Positions 34,020-46,825 are shown, counted from the stretch's first letter. The stretch is 64,000 nucleotides of DNA from Mariannaea sp. PMI_226 (GCA_024336345.1 JANFOG010000012.1:806001-870000); one strand, 5' to 3'. Notes: a model not told the origin generated them from the sequence alone. A program made the numbers and translations.

Positions 34020-35561
34020 ATGTCTTCGCCCATGACACCCGAGGAGCAGGCGGCCGCCGCGGCCAAAGCTATGGCGGCCTTGAAAGCTTTCAACATTGAA
34101 GCCTTTACGCTATTGGCGATTGCCTTGCTAGTTACGATTATGAGGTGTGTTATCAGAGTCCGCACAGTCGGGTTCAAGAACCTGTGGGCGGATGACTACT
34201 TGGTGGTTGTGGCAGCTGTATGATTCCCTTTTCCTTTCCTTCCATCTTATCGATATTTCCATGCATTTGGCTAATTTGACTCTGTGAAATGTAGATTGCC
34301 TATGGTGTCGAGACGGGGCTAGCATACTGCGTAGGCAACCTTGCTCATGGGCTAGCCAACAATTCCATGACGCCAGCGGAGCGAGAGGCATTGGATCCAA
34401 ACAGTCAGGAGTACGCGATGAGGCAAGTCTCCCCATAACGCCCCTCCTTCACCCAATACCCGATTGCTTGACGCTGACTGAAACAGAGTGCTGGGTTCCA
34501 AGATCCAACTCGCTGGCTGGTCCACCTATTCGTTCCTACTATGGGTGCTCAAGACATGCATGTGCACGTTCTACTTCCGATTGACCAAGGACCTCGATGG
34601 CTACCGACCAAAGATCTACTTCGGCTTCGGCTTCCTCCTCACCAGTTGGCTTGCCGTCCAGCTCAACATCTTCCTGAGCTGCCGGCCCAACTTTTCCATG
34701 TGGTGGCAGATTAACCCGGATCCTGGCCAGTTCTGCTATCCCGCCATCTCTCCATCCATTATCTGGGTCGGCCTTGCAATGAACGTGTCGACGGACCTTT
34801 ACCTCATCATGATCCCCATGCCTATGTTATTCAAGGCCGCTATGCCGTTGTTGCAGAAGTGCGGGCTCATTGCTCTCTTCAGCTGCGGTCTCTTTGTCAC
34901 CATGGCCGCCCTTCTTCGAGTCATCCTTCTCGTATCGGTTAGTTGTTATTCGCCGGGCGCAAAACTAACTTTTAGAACGAAGCTGATGTGAAATGATGTA
35001 ACTTAGGATCCAATTAACGGTGCCCAACTCGCCGGTTCTTGGGCAGTACGCGAAACCTTCGTCGCCGTCGTTACCACCAACATTCCCATGCTCTTCCCGA
35101 CATTCAAGAAAGCGGTTGCTCCAATCGTCTCCCGCGTCGGATCATCACTCGGTTTCTCTCAAAACAGCAAGTCTGGTGGGAGATCCGAGTCCAAGGTATC
35201 CAGGATCACGCTCGACACCTGGCGTCGGAAAAGCATCAGACAAGGCGCCATTCCCCTGGCCGGGAACCACATGTCTGGTGAGGCTCAGAGTGAAGACGGA
35301 AACGCAACATCCCTGGTGGATCTTACCAATATGAACAATTCGAAAACGGCGGAATCCGGCCAGGCTGGCTATCAGAGACAGGTCGAAGTGTCAGCCGCGG
35401 ATGCCCATAAGGCGAGCAAGAGAACTAGCCAGGTGTTCGTGCAGAACGGGGACTATACGTCGACTTGGTCAGACCCGAATAGCCACGCAGCGAGACAAGG
35501 ATCCAATTCCGAATTCTACCGTTCGCATGTCCAACAGGAGGGATATCACCACGTTCAATAA
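34020..35561 (+). CDS. fungal rhodopsin-domain seven-transmembrane protein (PTH11/SAT4-like)
   Basis: Exons 34020-34217, 34295-34422, 34487-34937 and 35007-35561, giving 443 residues. Seven hydrophobic helices fill about residues 20-300. Family marks are WADDYLVVVAA after the first helix, the SCRP...W...GQFC block of the extracellular loop, and STDLYLIMIPMP in helix five. There is no N-terminal CFEM cysteine domain, so this is the SAT4-type branch and not a classical PTH11 with CFEM. The C-terminal tail (about 310-443) is cytoplasmic and rich in Ser, Lys and Asn. Members are expanded in plant- and insect-associated fungi and are proposed surface sensors; ligand and partner are unknown. The second intron needs a GC-AG pair (AG|GCAAGT...CAG), the only choice that keeps the R-V-L-G-S-K junction. 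The gene stands alone between two gene-poor stretches. Confidence 0.85.
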
Positions 35562-37514
35562 ACCCTCACGGCTCAAATCCACCAGTTATGGGACTCACTC
35601 TCGACCTTCAATCGTCAGGTGTCAGCCTGACGAACAATTGTACAAACTCAACGTCAGCGTTTTATTTCCAAGCAAAGTACAAAAAATGTCTTGTTTTATA
35701 TATATATAACCATCCTTCAAGGGTGCAGAGGCTGTTTCTTTTTGTTGTTGTTGTTGTTTTCTATTAGCGGGGTGGTGGTTCGGGCAAGGATATCAGGGTA
35801 GATGGTTATCAACCTCTCATGGCACTTGGTGTTTGGCAGCAGTTAGCCCTTTTCAGCTTCAAAACTAGCACAGCTGACGGTGGATTGCAATAGGACTGCG
35901 ACTTTTTGACCCATATAGCGCTGGTTCCTTCAAACCCCCTTGCCCACTTGCATTAATAAACAGTACAGCCCTTCTCGGCATTATGGGTTGCTTTGTCCAT
36001 TCGTCCGTCCGTTATTAGCTGCACAACTTACTGGAGACCAAGCATATGTAGGGGATTTTGCCCAGGGCCGGTCCTTGTTTGACGTTGAGCTTCCAGCTTG
36101 TTCGGATAGCTGGGCCGTGCTTTCAGCGGCGTCGTGAAGAATATGGTTTAGACATGCAGAATAAGCACTACCATAGTACTCCTTCGTACGATGAGGGGCC
36201 CAAAGGCAGCTCCAACGCAAGGGAGTCCTTTTACTTGAGCAGGTTGACGTAACATGCTGACGTGTTAACGCGGTTGTCTCAATTGAGAACCGATAGAGCT
36301 GGGTGAGACGTCCAGTGAGAAAGGAGGAACCGATTTGTTTCCTCGGTTCCTACTGTCGCAGGGAAGGGCCCCCTAGCGACATAGCTTGACTCTACATATA
36401 TCCAATGAACGTGAGCTGTGCATGGTTTTGTATGTTCAAGCTTGTGAGTCAAGGTCTGGTTAGGACCATGCAGTTTTGGAGTTGGGGGGGCAATGGGAGG
36501 GGACAACATGGAAAATGACATCATAGATCAAGCTATTGGAACATCCAGATTGCAAATTATCCGCTTTGTGCAGCTTATGGTCTGCCAACTATGAGGTTGA
36601 TATTCATGGAGCGCCCATATGTTCGCGATCATACTCCGTAGAGTTCCTTTGGGATCCTAGCCTATTTGAGCCCTCCCCCCTAAATCTGACACTTGTAGTG
36701 TAGGGTAGGTGTCTCCACCTCGAAAAGTACGTACATTACATGACTAAAAAGACACCCATATCCACATGCTGATGGAGGTGCAGGCAGTAAGGCATTTAAG
36801 ACGCCTTGCCCCACATCAAAAGTCTTGACCAACCAGGCTTCAAGGCCGGGGTAAAAAAAAAAATCCAGGGACGTGATTACTGTACATATACAGATTACAA
36901 TGGCAGTTAGGGGCCGGGCCATTGAGTTGCCTACAGCAGTGCAGGCCTCCTCTTCGCCTCCCCAGAGAAAGCGCCCCCCCCCGAGCACCGGCCAAGTCCC
37001 ACCTGGCCGGCTGATGTAAGGCCTCATGCACTCAGCGTAACCAGGCGTCGTTCCTTCTCACGTCCAGGCTGGGTGATGGGTGCTGGTGCTTCTTTTGTCC
37101 ACTATTCGCGATGCCACTCCCATTTTCAATCTAACAAAGATCTCACTGCCCCGGACTTGAGACTCCCGCAACACCCACACTCTCTCGGCTCCTTTGGATT
37201 TCTTGTCTTGGAAGCAGTTTTGTTCTCTTCATTTTTTCTTCCACCCCCCCAGTTTCTACTTCTTCTTTTCTATCCATTCCTTTGTACACATCTACCTTGT
37301 ATTTTAATCCGCCGCCGCGCGACATTGCCGAGCGACACGACTGCACGCCACCGCGAACCCCTCCATCCCTGACCAGTCCCTCTTCTCTTGAACCGGGCCA
37401 GCTGGACACGGCTACCGAAGCCTTTACTTGGCCAATACCTTTTAATATTTAACCTTTACTGCACCCTCGAGTTCTCATCTTTGAGTCTCGAGAGAAAACC
37501 TTCCTTTGTTCACC
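35562..37514. other. intergenic, about 2 kb, upstream of Dot1
   Basis: No supported gene. The right end (37180-37510) is strongly CT-rich and is probably the Dot1 promoter and leader. TCTCAATTGAGA at 36277-36288 is an exact palindrome. Open frames at 36680-37031 have no recognisable features. Confidence 0.6.
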
Positions 37515-39086
37515 ATGGGGCTGTTCAGCAACAAAAACAACAAGTTCAAGCCGCAAGACCAGAAAATCCGAGTTATCAAGGCCATCGTCGAGAAAACCTC
37601 CTCCTTGAAGCCTAAGCCAAAGCCAAAATTGCCCACCGGCGCGTCCGCGTCCGCATCCGCATCTCGGTCCTCGTCGAAGAGCCGCCTCTCCCCGAAGCCG
37701 GCCCCTCGTCACAAAAGCCATTCACCCTATCCATCTTCAGCCGATGAGACGAGACTCGATCGTAAGCGCAAAGCCGGAAGGCTCTCTACGCCACGCCGCT
37801 CCCCGGCAACCGATCGCATAGAATTCGACAAGGATAGCGACAACGAGGACGATGGCTGGATGAATCTCGATTCCAATAAGAGACAGCGCAAAGGCACCGA
37901 GGAAGGGTCTATTGACACCACCCGAAAACTGAAGAGCTCGAAAGCTTTCGAGGGCCGCGTTGAAGGACTACAGCTCATCCACGCCGTGGATGTGGCCTCG
38001 CTCGAGTTGAAGTGTGTCCCGGTAATGGGCGCCCAGAAGGAGGATGTGGCTATCAAACTTCAATATCCCAGTATGCAGCGTCGTGAAAAGTGAGTTCCCA
38101 TTTCATGCAATGCTTATGTCACCAAAGCTAAATTACCATTTTTTTTAAACTACAGATTCGAGCTGGTCTGGGGCAAGGACAAGATTGACGCTGTCGAAGC
38201 GAGTATCAAAGTTGTTCGACACGTAGCTGACACCTACCTCAACGACGAGGAGGCCGAGCCTTTCACAAACCCCAACGGTGGTATCATACGGCGGCTGGAA
38301 AAGGCATCTAACCGTAACATTCAAGATTTGATGGGTTTCAAAGCGGCATTGTTGGAATACAATGAGTTGCTCCTAAACCTAGTTGAGGACGGTATAATTG
38401 CCAAAAACCTTGATAACTTGCATGAGCTGCCCCCGAGCCTGGTTGCCTTCATCCTGGACCAGATATATGATCGCGTTGTCGCTCCCAAGGTCGAACTCCT
38501 CTCTAAATATGAGAACGGAACTGACTATGTCTATGGGGAGCTCCTCCACCCCTTCATCACTAAGATCCTAACGGAGCAGACGAAGATGAATTCAAGTCAA
38601 GTTTTTGTCGACCTGGGCTCGGGCGTGGGAAACGTCGTTTTGCAGGCAGCGCTGGAAATTGGATGCGAGAGCTGGGGCTGCGAAATGATGGAGAATGCCT
38701 GCAATCTTGCTGAGACGCAGAAGAAGGAGTTTGAAGCCCGTTGTATGCTCTGGGGCATCAAGCCGGGCAAGGCGTATTTGGAGCGTGGTGACTTCCGTTA
38801 CAACACTGCCATTCAGGATGCCCTCAAGCGCGCTGACGTTGTCCTTGTAAACAATAAGGCTTTTACCTCTCAACTCAACGCCAATTTGGTAGACATGTTT
38901 CTGGATCTTAAGCCAGGATGCAAGATCATATCGCTCAAGTCCTTTGTGGCGGACACTAAGAGCAACAACCACAACATCAACGATGTCGGGAGAATGGCCC
39001 TGGAGGTTGAGGAATGCACATACCCCGAGGGTTATGTGAGCTGGACCAATGCGGGAGGGTCATACTTTATTTCGACGCGAAAGTAG
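37515..39086 (+). CDS. DOT1: histone H3 lysine-79 methyltransferase Dot1
   Basis: Exons 37515-38089 and 38156-39086, giving 501 residues. The N-terminal 140 residues are basic and disordered (Lys, Pro, Ser and ASASAS repeats), suiting nucleosome or DNA contact. The catalytic domain starts near residue 185. It shows YVYGEL (D1 loop), the SAM-binding motif VDLGSGVGN (343-351), [13 protein letters not shown] (424-428) and [14 protein letters not shown] at the C-terminus. Both Asn residues of the substrate/SAM pocket motif are present; its third residue is Lys where human DOT1L has Phe. Dot1 methylates H3K79 in nucleosome cores, acting in telomeric silencing and checkpoint control, and is the only non-SET lysine methyltransferase of histones. 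The protein is near the length of yeast Dot1 (582) and lacks the long metazoan C-terminus. It converges on ATG16 with 210 bases between stops. Confidence 0.95.
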
Positions 39087-39296
39087 ACTACTATAGATAG
39101 AGCTTCATCAGCATTCTGCGAGCAATGGTTTTTTTTTTGTGTTTGGGATACGGATAAGATTGGGCACTCGCAAGGGGGATTAGGTTGTTGGGCTTACAGG
39201 ATACTCCATATAGCACTTTGTTTCTGCCTGATTAGGTATTCGAGCCCTTGCAGTAGAAATGTTGTATATATATATAGCCTTCTTTGTTGATATGGC

Positions 39297-40101
39297 TTAT
39301 CGTCCGCTTTCGAATATAGGCTCGTTGGCGAGATTCATGGCGTCAGCTTCTTGGGCCATTCTTTTCATCCAGCGATCAATGAGCTCCTTGTTTTCTTTCT
39401 TGACCTTGTCCCTCTCCTTCTCTGCCATGGACATTTGGAGATTGAGAGCGATCATTTCGTCTTGGACTTGCTAATACGGGATGTCAGTCCCCAGATTTTT
39501 GTAAAAAAAAAAAAGAGAAAGAAAGAAAGAAAAGAATCAACTCTGCGGCGGCGGCGCACCTCTATTAGTTTCCTTTTTTCTCGAAGTTCGTAGTCTCGAT
39601 CCTTCAATCTGGTGGTAAGCACCGTCCTGTCGGTGGACAAATCTCGTATGTGTTTCGAATCGGTCTTCGTTTTTGTGCGAAGTTTCACGAGTTCATCTTC
39701 GGCGGTACGTAAGCGGGTTTCGGTAACGCCCTTGGATCGAAGGGCTTCGGCGAGGTCTTGCTTCAGCTGCATAACACCAGCATCGTTGGAAGAGGGCGGC
39801 TCGTTGGATTGTTTCTTGAGGGCAGCCGACTTCCCGCTGGTGGAGAGAAGAGATTCCAGGGAAGCCTTTTCGGCTTCAAGGGCGGAGATGCGATCGGCCA
39901 TTTGGGAACCTGTTTTTTTTTTAAATGGTCATTAATTCCCCCTTTGCTCGGGTTCGGTTGCGTTTGCGCCCGGACTCAGGGAGGGAGGGGGGAAACATTG
40001 TGGAGAGACAACTAACACGCCTGCACGAGGTCCATGTTGACGGGATTCTTGAGCTCTGCATCCTGGATGGATGAGAGATATTGGTCTCGCCAGTTGGGCA
40101 T
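39297..40101 (-). CDS. ATG16: autophagy protein Atg16
   Basis: Exons 40101-40017, 39909-39560 and 39470-39297, giving 202 residues. The N-terminus MPNWRDQYLSSIQDAELKN is the Atg5-binding helix. The first splice joins to V-Q-A-C-S-Q-M-A-D-R, restoring the conserved run. Residues about 30-180 form a long coiled coil with heptad Leu/Ile. It ends VQDEMIALNLQMSMAEKE and RWMKRMAQEADAMNLANE, the most conserved block of fungal Atg16. There is no WD40 domain, as expected in fungi. Atg16 dimerises and carries Atg12-Atg5 to the phagophore, where the complex acts as the E3 for Atg8 lipidation. It is head to head with VPS16, which works in the later vacuole-fusion step. Intron 2 (89 nt) is pyrimidine-rich. 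Confidence 0.92.
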
Positions 40102-40541
40102 GATGGTTTGGAGAGAGATTACGTGTCAAGGGCGGTTTGCTGAGGAAGAGGCGGAGGAAAACAACAATGAGTTGTTGGCGATAAGCCCGTGTCGTTGCAT
40201 GCGAGTTACATATTTTAATAATGTCCCGCTCATTCCTGTCGGTGGGATGATGCGACGCCGGTGTCACCTCTGGAGGGGCGCCTAACAGCCCCCGTTTAGA
40301 CGATCAGAGGTCCAGACGCCCCCCCAAGACCAACCAACAGGCACACAGACATAGCAATATTTAGCCGAGGAATAGCCCCCATCTGCCTAGCGACTCGGGT
40401 CTGGTTACGTCGACAGCGAGCTAGTGTCTCCAGCTAAGCTCCCCCAACCTCGCTCTGGTAGTGGCAGAATAAACCAGAGCTTCCCTTACCGACATCAACA
40501 AGGAAAGACGGGTTTTTTTTTCACCATGATATAACGTAGAG
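40102..40541. promoter_or_regulatory. bidirectional promoter between ATG16 and VPS16
   Basis: Only 440 bases separate the start codons of two genes of the autophagy-vacuole route. The VPS16-proximal end has a T-tract and a two-codon upstream ORF. No TATA box in a convincing place was found; a CG-rich middle (40250-40330) is present. Confidence 0.65.
40526..40534 (+). other. minimal upstream ORF (ATG ATA TAA) before VPS16
   Basis: ATG at 40526 in a strong start context (TCACCATGA) is followed at once by ATA and TAA. The stop lies seven bases before the VPS16 ATG at 40542. If the transcript begins upstream, ribosomes would meet it first. Whether it is in the mature mRNA is unknown, since the transcription start and any leader intron cannot be read here. 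Confidence 0.5.
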
Positions 40542-43472
40542 ATGGATACCCTTCACCCGAGAGCTGATTGGGAGAGTGTCGCAGACAAGTGGTTCCGCAA
40601 GTCGCAGCTCTACACGGCCGTGTTTGACCAGGATCTGGACCTTGATAATTACATTGTTACGGGAGCTCCGTATGCAGGTGCATTGGGTGAGTCTGGGATT
40701 TCATTTTTGTTCTCCACTAGAAAGGGGATTCACTTCAACTCTCATTATCTTTTCGAATGAAGAACCGCCAGAAGGAGCAGCATCGTCTTATGATATCTTT
40801 CTATTCAATGACGTAAGGGGACAATAATGACACTTGGGCTAATCACCTTGCAGCACTTTGGCGTGATGACACAAAGCTTCTAGCATATCAGCCAGGGATA
40901 TCATCAAAACCCTCGATAGACATTTACAGCCTTTCAGGCAAGAAGCTTCGCAGCATCCCATGGGACAAGGGACAGATCAAGGGTCTCGGCTGGTCTGAGG
41001 ATGAGACCCTTTTAGTGGTTACCGCAGACGGCATCGTTCGTTGCTACGACCTGCAAGGAGACTTTACGCAATTCTCTCTAGGCCATGGAGCTGATAACCA
41101 TAGCGTGGTATCATGCCGGTAAGAAGGCCGCGTCAAAATCAAAGGATAAATCTATGTGTGTTGAACAGGACTGAGTGAAAATAGCTTCTATGACCATGGA
41201 ATGGTGGCTCTTTTGGGAGACAACACGTTGGTAACCGTCTCGTCATATTCCGAACCTCGGCCAAAGACCCTTGCGACTATACCCGAGGGCGAAATTCATT
41301 CATGGGCCATCGTATCGCCTAACCACACCTTGTCGAGATCCGTCGAGGTTCTGTTGAGCATTGAGCAGACTGTATACGTCCTTGATGCCACAGACTGCGA
41401 AGATCGTTTTCTGGATATTGGGCCATTTAGCCACATCAGCATTTCTCCAGATGGTCGATATGTAAATCTCTTCGCCAAGAATGGCAAGGCACATGTTATT
41501 TCCAGCGATTTCCAAGAACGATTGATGGAGCATGATTCAGATTCCCAGACACCTCCCCAGTACGTCGAATGGTGTGGCAGCGATGCCATTATTGCTTGGG
41601 AGGATGAAGTTCGTATTATTGGCCCAGGCGACGTGTCTTCATCCTTCATCTATGACAGCACTAGAGTGCATGTGATTTCCGGTATGCTCGCATTAGACTC
41701 TTGCTAGATCATTTACTAACCGGCGATATAGAACACGATGGTGCTCGGTTGATCACAAACGACTTTTGCGAATTCTTGGAAAGAGTACCTCGAGATACGC
41801 TTGATGTATTCGGACAGGCGACAGAATCCTCACCAGCTTCAATTCTCTTAGACGCTGTCGGCCAATTGGACCTTCAGTCTCCCAAGGCCGATGACTACAT
41901 CCAACTAATTCGGCCCAATCTTACCGAAGCCGTGGATATCTGCGTCAATGCCGCTGGCCGCGAGTTTGACGTGCACTGGCAGAAGCGACTACTCAAGGCC
42001 GCCTCATTTGGTAAATCTGTGTTGGATATCTATAACAGTGACGACTTCGTCGACATGTGTGAGACCCTTCGAGTCTTGAATGCTGTGCGTTTCTACGAGG
42101 TCGGAATTCCTCTGTCTTTCGAGCAATACCATCGCTTGACCCCTGAATTGCTCATCAAACGACTTCTGAACCGTCACGAGTACCTACTGGCCCTGAAGAT
42201 TGCAGGGTATCTCAAGCTGCCATCAGATCGTATATACGTCCACTGGGCATCGAGCAAGGTTCGTATGGGCGGGGAGGATGATGATACTACCTGCCGCATC
42301 ATTGTTGAGAGATTGTCAGGAAAGCCTGGCATCTCTTTTGAAGAGATTGCGAGAGCTGCATATCAAGAGGGCCGAGCTCATCTGGCAACAGAGTTGCTGA
42401 ACCATGAACCACGAGGAGGCCGACAGGTGCCGCTTCTATTGAGTATGGAAGCGGATGAGCTTGCACTTGACAAGGCCATCGAGAGTGGGGACACAGATCT
42501 CATGCTATCTGTGCTGCTGAAACTGAAGAAGAAGCTTCCTCTAGCTACTTTCTTCCGTGTTATCAATGCACGACCAACAGCCACAGCATTGGTTGAATCA
42601 TCTGCCGCCAAAGAGGGGGACAACACTCTCCTGAAAGATCTCTATTACCAGGATGACCGTCGTGTAGACGGCGCCACTGTCTTCATCAGGGAGTCTTTAC
42701 ACCAACCCGATGCTAGAACGTCTGCGGATAAACTGGCCCTAGCTGCCAAGCTACTTTCTGAGGCGAAGGAGAATACATTCGAAATTCACGCACTAAAGGA
42801 GGCCACCAATCTTCTCCGGATGCAGGAAGCGTTTGATCGAGATCTGACGGATACGTTCACGGGGCTCAGTGTCAACGAGACTATGTTCAAGCTGATCCGC
42901 TTGGGCTACCAAGGACGAGCCAAGAAGATCCAGAATGAGTTCCAGGTCCCGCAGAACGTGGCCTGGTGGATTCGGTAGGTGGACCATGCCCAAACGCAAA
43001 AGACGGGGTACGCCCCGGTAGTTTGTTTGAATGCTTGGCTAACATAGACGGGGTTCCGCAGACTACGAGCGCTAGTAGCAAAACGAGACTGGAATGAGAT
43101 TGAAGAGATCTCGCGAAGCAAAAAGAGCCCTATTGGGTGGCAGGTGAGTAGTTCCCGTGCGCCTAACGACATCTGATGTGTCACGGGAGACGGCAAAAGG
43201 CTAACGAAAGGGAACTGTAGCCATTCTTTAATTTGACCCTCCAGGCAGGCAACCCGCGACTTGCAGCTGTGTTTATACCCAAGTGCGTAGGACTGGAGCC
43301 TGGGGAGACGATCGTCATGTACGAGAAATGTGGTATGCGTGTTAAGGCTGCACAGGAGGCAGTAAAGCTCAAGTCTGCGGAACAGTGGGAGCGGCTGCTG
43401 GAAGCTGCTGGCAAGGGAACGCAGGAGGGGAGAGAGATTGAGAGGCTTGGGCAATCGGTATTCAAGAAGTAG
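40542..43472 (+). CDS. VPS16: vacuolar sorting protein Vps16 (HOPS/CORVET core subunit)
   Basis: Exons 40542-40686, 40854-41118, 41185-41681, 41732-42974, 43062-43143 and 43221-43472, giving 827 residues. The N-terminal beta-propeller region (about 1-380) begins ADWESVADKWFRKSQLY. It contains ALWRDDTKLLAYQ, GLGWSEDETLLVVTADG and SISPDGRYVNLF, as in Vps16. The helical solenoid (about 390-827) includes LRVLNAVRFYEVGIPLSFEQY and, at the C-terminus, DWNEIEEISRSKKSPIGWQPF and YEKCGMRVKAAQEA. Vps16 binds Vps33 and forms the core of the CORVET and HOPS tethers that drive endosome and vacuole fusion, including autophagosome delivery. Length is close to yeast Vps16 (798). All six exon phases close, giving 828 codons with the stop. 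Confidence 0.94.
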
Positions 43473-44311
43473 ATTTCAGCGTTGCATGTTAGTAGCTAAT
43501 AAAGCATGGCGGTCATTGTTGCGATTAGAAGTTGCTGCATATTACCTACCGACAGGAGGCTACTTGGGTTTAGTTGATCGATAATAATAACTTTACTTAT
43601 CTAGGACACCCTGCACAAGGGGACAGCGAAAAACTACGTGAGTGGCAACCTAATTGTGTTGAACTAAAGAGGATTCGGAGTCAAGCAGCCGGATGCATCT
43701 GAGAGGGAGTCATCGATAGGCAGCAAGTTATCTGGCAATAGCTCCCTCTAACATAGGCAGCTAAGATAACTTGGCCACTAATGAAGTCAAGGCGACACCG
43801 AAGAGCCAGGTTGAACACTGGACTAAAGGCGCTTGGAATGTAGAACTGTCTCACTACATCGGGTCCCTCCGTTCTTTCAAGGGTTTCACCATGACAAGTA
43901 ATTACTGTGGGCGGGCTTCACGAGTTTGCGGCCTTGTGGCAATGCATGTATTCACGTGCGCAGCGCTCGTGGTGTGACGGATCTGAGGTTTTTTTCTCCG
44001 TTTTCCACCCTTTCTCTCTTTATTGGAGATGACAGAAGAAAGCGGCATGCATTTCGAGAAGAAGACATTGAAAACAAGGTCATAATTATGGATCCTGACA
44101 GGTTGCATTCAGGTGCGCTGTACAGTAAGTAGCCTGGGCCAGCTTTGGGGTGTTGTGATGACCAAGGCAGATGATGTTTCACGTGAGGAAAGTGAGTGGC
44201 ATGACCGGCCTTGTCCGGGTCTGCTAATACATATTCGAGAGAGGTGTGATGATAATCTACCTATGCCAGGCATCATAGGTTGAAAGTCATGTCTCGGCAT
44301 TGGGCGGAGGA

Positions 44312-44325
44312 GGGGGGGGGGGGGG
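44312..44325 (+). repeat. homopolymer run of 14 G
   Basis: Fourteen consecutive G, preceded by GGAGGA; noncoding. Confidence 0.9.
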
Positions 44326-46820
44326 AACTTCGTTGCGGGGACATGGTCTTTGAGCTGTATGGTACGGTACGGGGACGAAAAACCGGTTTACTCCAGTCTG
44401 TATTACCCTCGTGTGCAGCAGTTCGGCTGCAAGGTGCACGGTATTTGATTTACTAGTCCACTGGAGACAAGCCGACTGCTGCATCAGCTCATCTGCAGGG
44501 ATTTCTGACAGCGGGAGGAGAGAAGTACACAGGAATCAGTGGCAGATATGTTTGTTGGATATGTTGTGTGTCCCGTCATCCACACAAAAAACAAATATAC
44601 TAGTTACTATGTAAACGTTGAGGAGAGTTTTCTCAATGAAGAAAAATGGCTTGGTCTTGTCCATTACCTATTTCGGAAGAAGCCCGGACCTGGTATGGTC
44701 CTCTCGGCAAAGGAAAAAAAAAACTTCTACTTTTTTGATTTTGATTTTTTTCTTCTTTGAACATGTCAAGCTGACTATCTAGCTCGGTGTGATCGGTAAG
44801 TCGACTGCTCACCAAGAAAAAAAAAACTGGAAGCGGCTATAGCGGCTTGTTGTCGCCACTCCACCCTTCGTATGCGTTCTCCATCTTTTGAGCGGTGGCG
44901 AGCGCTGGGAGTGAGAGCGAGCAAGAGCGCGAGTGAGCGAATTATTGACAGGATGGTTAACCTGTGAGATTTGTCTTGTAATCCCCTGACTATTACAAAT
45001 TGAAGGGTCTGTGTTAAAGGGAAAAGACATGACCCTCCCCGGAAGGAGATGTCCGGAGAGAGAGAGGCCGAGTCCAACAAAGCCCAGACAAAGAGTATCG
45101 AATACTATGGTATGGGTATCTAGGCAACCCAACTGAATGGCACCTGTGGCTGTGCCAATAACTTATCGTGCATGGAATTGCAAGATCGAGAGTTCTTGGC
45201 TGTTTTTATGCACAGCATTGATGTTGATTGTAGCACACCAACTGAGGAAGAAAAGCAACTATGTACCATCGGGGAAGACGAAATAGGTTTGTTGGTTGCC
45301 GTGTTTGCCCCTGGAACATCATCTCCTGGTAACTAGTAGACTGACCCATGCTCTGTTGTAAGCGGTGGTCAATGTGGTGCCTATTTCAGCGATTGGGGTT
45401 GGATGCAGAAGAGAGAAACGGAAGAAAGTCGAGTCAGTCAGTCAGCCTTTGGACTTGGGCCTCTCCTGTGGCCGCCCTGTCACATTGCACCGTCAGGGAA
45501 CCATCCATTCCGCTCCGTCTTCCCCGCTTGTTCAGTTCACCTGATGAGCGAGTCATCCAGTGGACAGCTGCAGCTGGTGGCCGTCATGAGCTGGAGATGT
45601 GCCCCGAGAGAGGGGACAACTGAGAGCCAGACTCGCCTCAGACCGAGGCGGGTTTCTGAGTGGAGAGAGGTGAGGCGGGCGGCCTGTGGGACGGGAGGGG
45701 CCAGACCGTGGAGAGGGCGTGGGAGGGACATGTCTGTTTTCGGAGGGGCAGAAGGATTTCCTGGGGATGGCACATATTGCAGGCAGCTAATAGGATACCT
45801 TGAGAAGGAAAAAAAATCGCATTCTCGTATTACTGTATCGGAAATTAGATCTTTATGACTCTATGATATTGTTGTGTTTTCTTCTTTACCAAGCTTTTTC
45901 AGGTGGGCAAGGAAAATACGAATACCCTCCCCGTCGTTTATGTACGTCGTTCCCCCTCACTCACTATCCCCGCTGATGGCTGACAGCACATTGAAACGGG
46001 GTCCAGGTTCTAGGCTCTGGCATGTCAAAGACCATGTCCCACAGTCCGGATCGGGGGTTGGAGGGTGGTGGGCGGAGGAGACCCATTTGGCGCAATGGAC
46101 TCTCGGCACTGCCAAGACATGACTTTCTTTTCCCGGCTCGATGAGGCAGGCGGAAGAAAGAAACTTGGGGTTTGAAGAAGGGTGGGAGGGAGGGAGGGGA
46201 GGGGAGGGCGGAAACCTGGGCTGGGTGGGAGCTTGAATCGCAGATTGCCTACTCGGGAGCTTGGGTTATTTGAGAATTGCATGCATGTACGCGAAAAGCA
46301 AACAAGACCAACATGGCTAAGTTCAGTAGGTACATTACAGGGAGACAGGGCCGCACATAACTGTACAGAAATAGACCACCTACTGTGCCAAAATCACGGA
46401 ATAGACAGATACTGGGAGAAAAAGAAAAGACCATGTTGCCCATGTCCTAAAGTACTATGAGTACATACGTCACGTATCAGTGTGGAGATGAGTGGACTGT
46501 GTAATCGGCAGATGCGAACATGGTTCTTGGGTGCTACCATACGGGTCCAAAGATGAGGTGAGCACTTTGATTCTGGTTCTCGACTCATGGTTCCACGGTA
46601 GGTACCGTACATGCGCAGTAGGTACCTCCATTTGGATTGGGAACTGCAAAGCAGATCAAGACTGGACTGGATACTAGAGGCTACCTAGGGCATGCCCCTC
46701 ATCATATCGCCAACTCGGCAATCAACTAGCTAATTGATGGAACAGGGAAGAAAGAGGTCTGATCCAGGAGCACATCAGCAAGCCTCTTTTTTTCTCCATG
46801 TGCCGCGTTCCTGTAACTAT

Positions 46821-46825
<5 letters not shown>

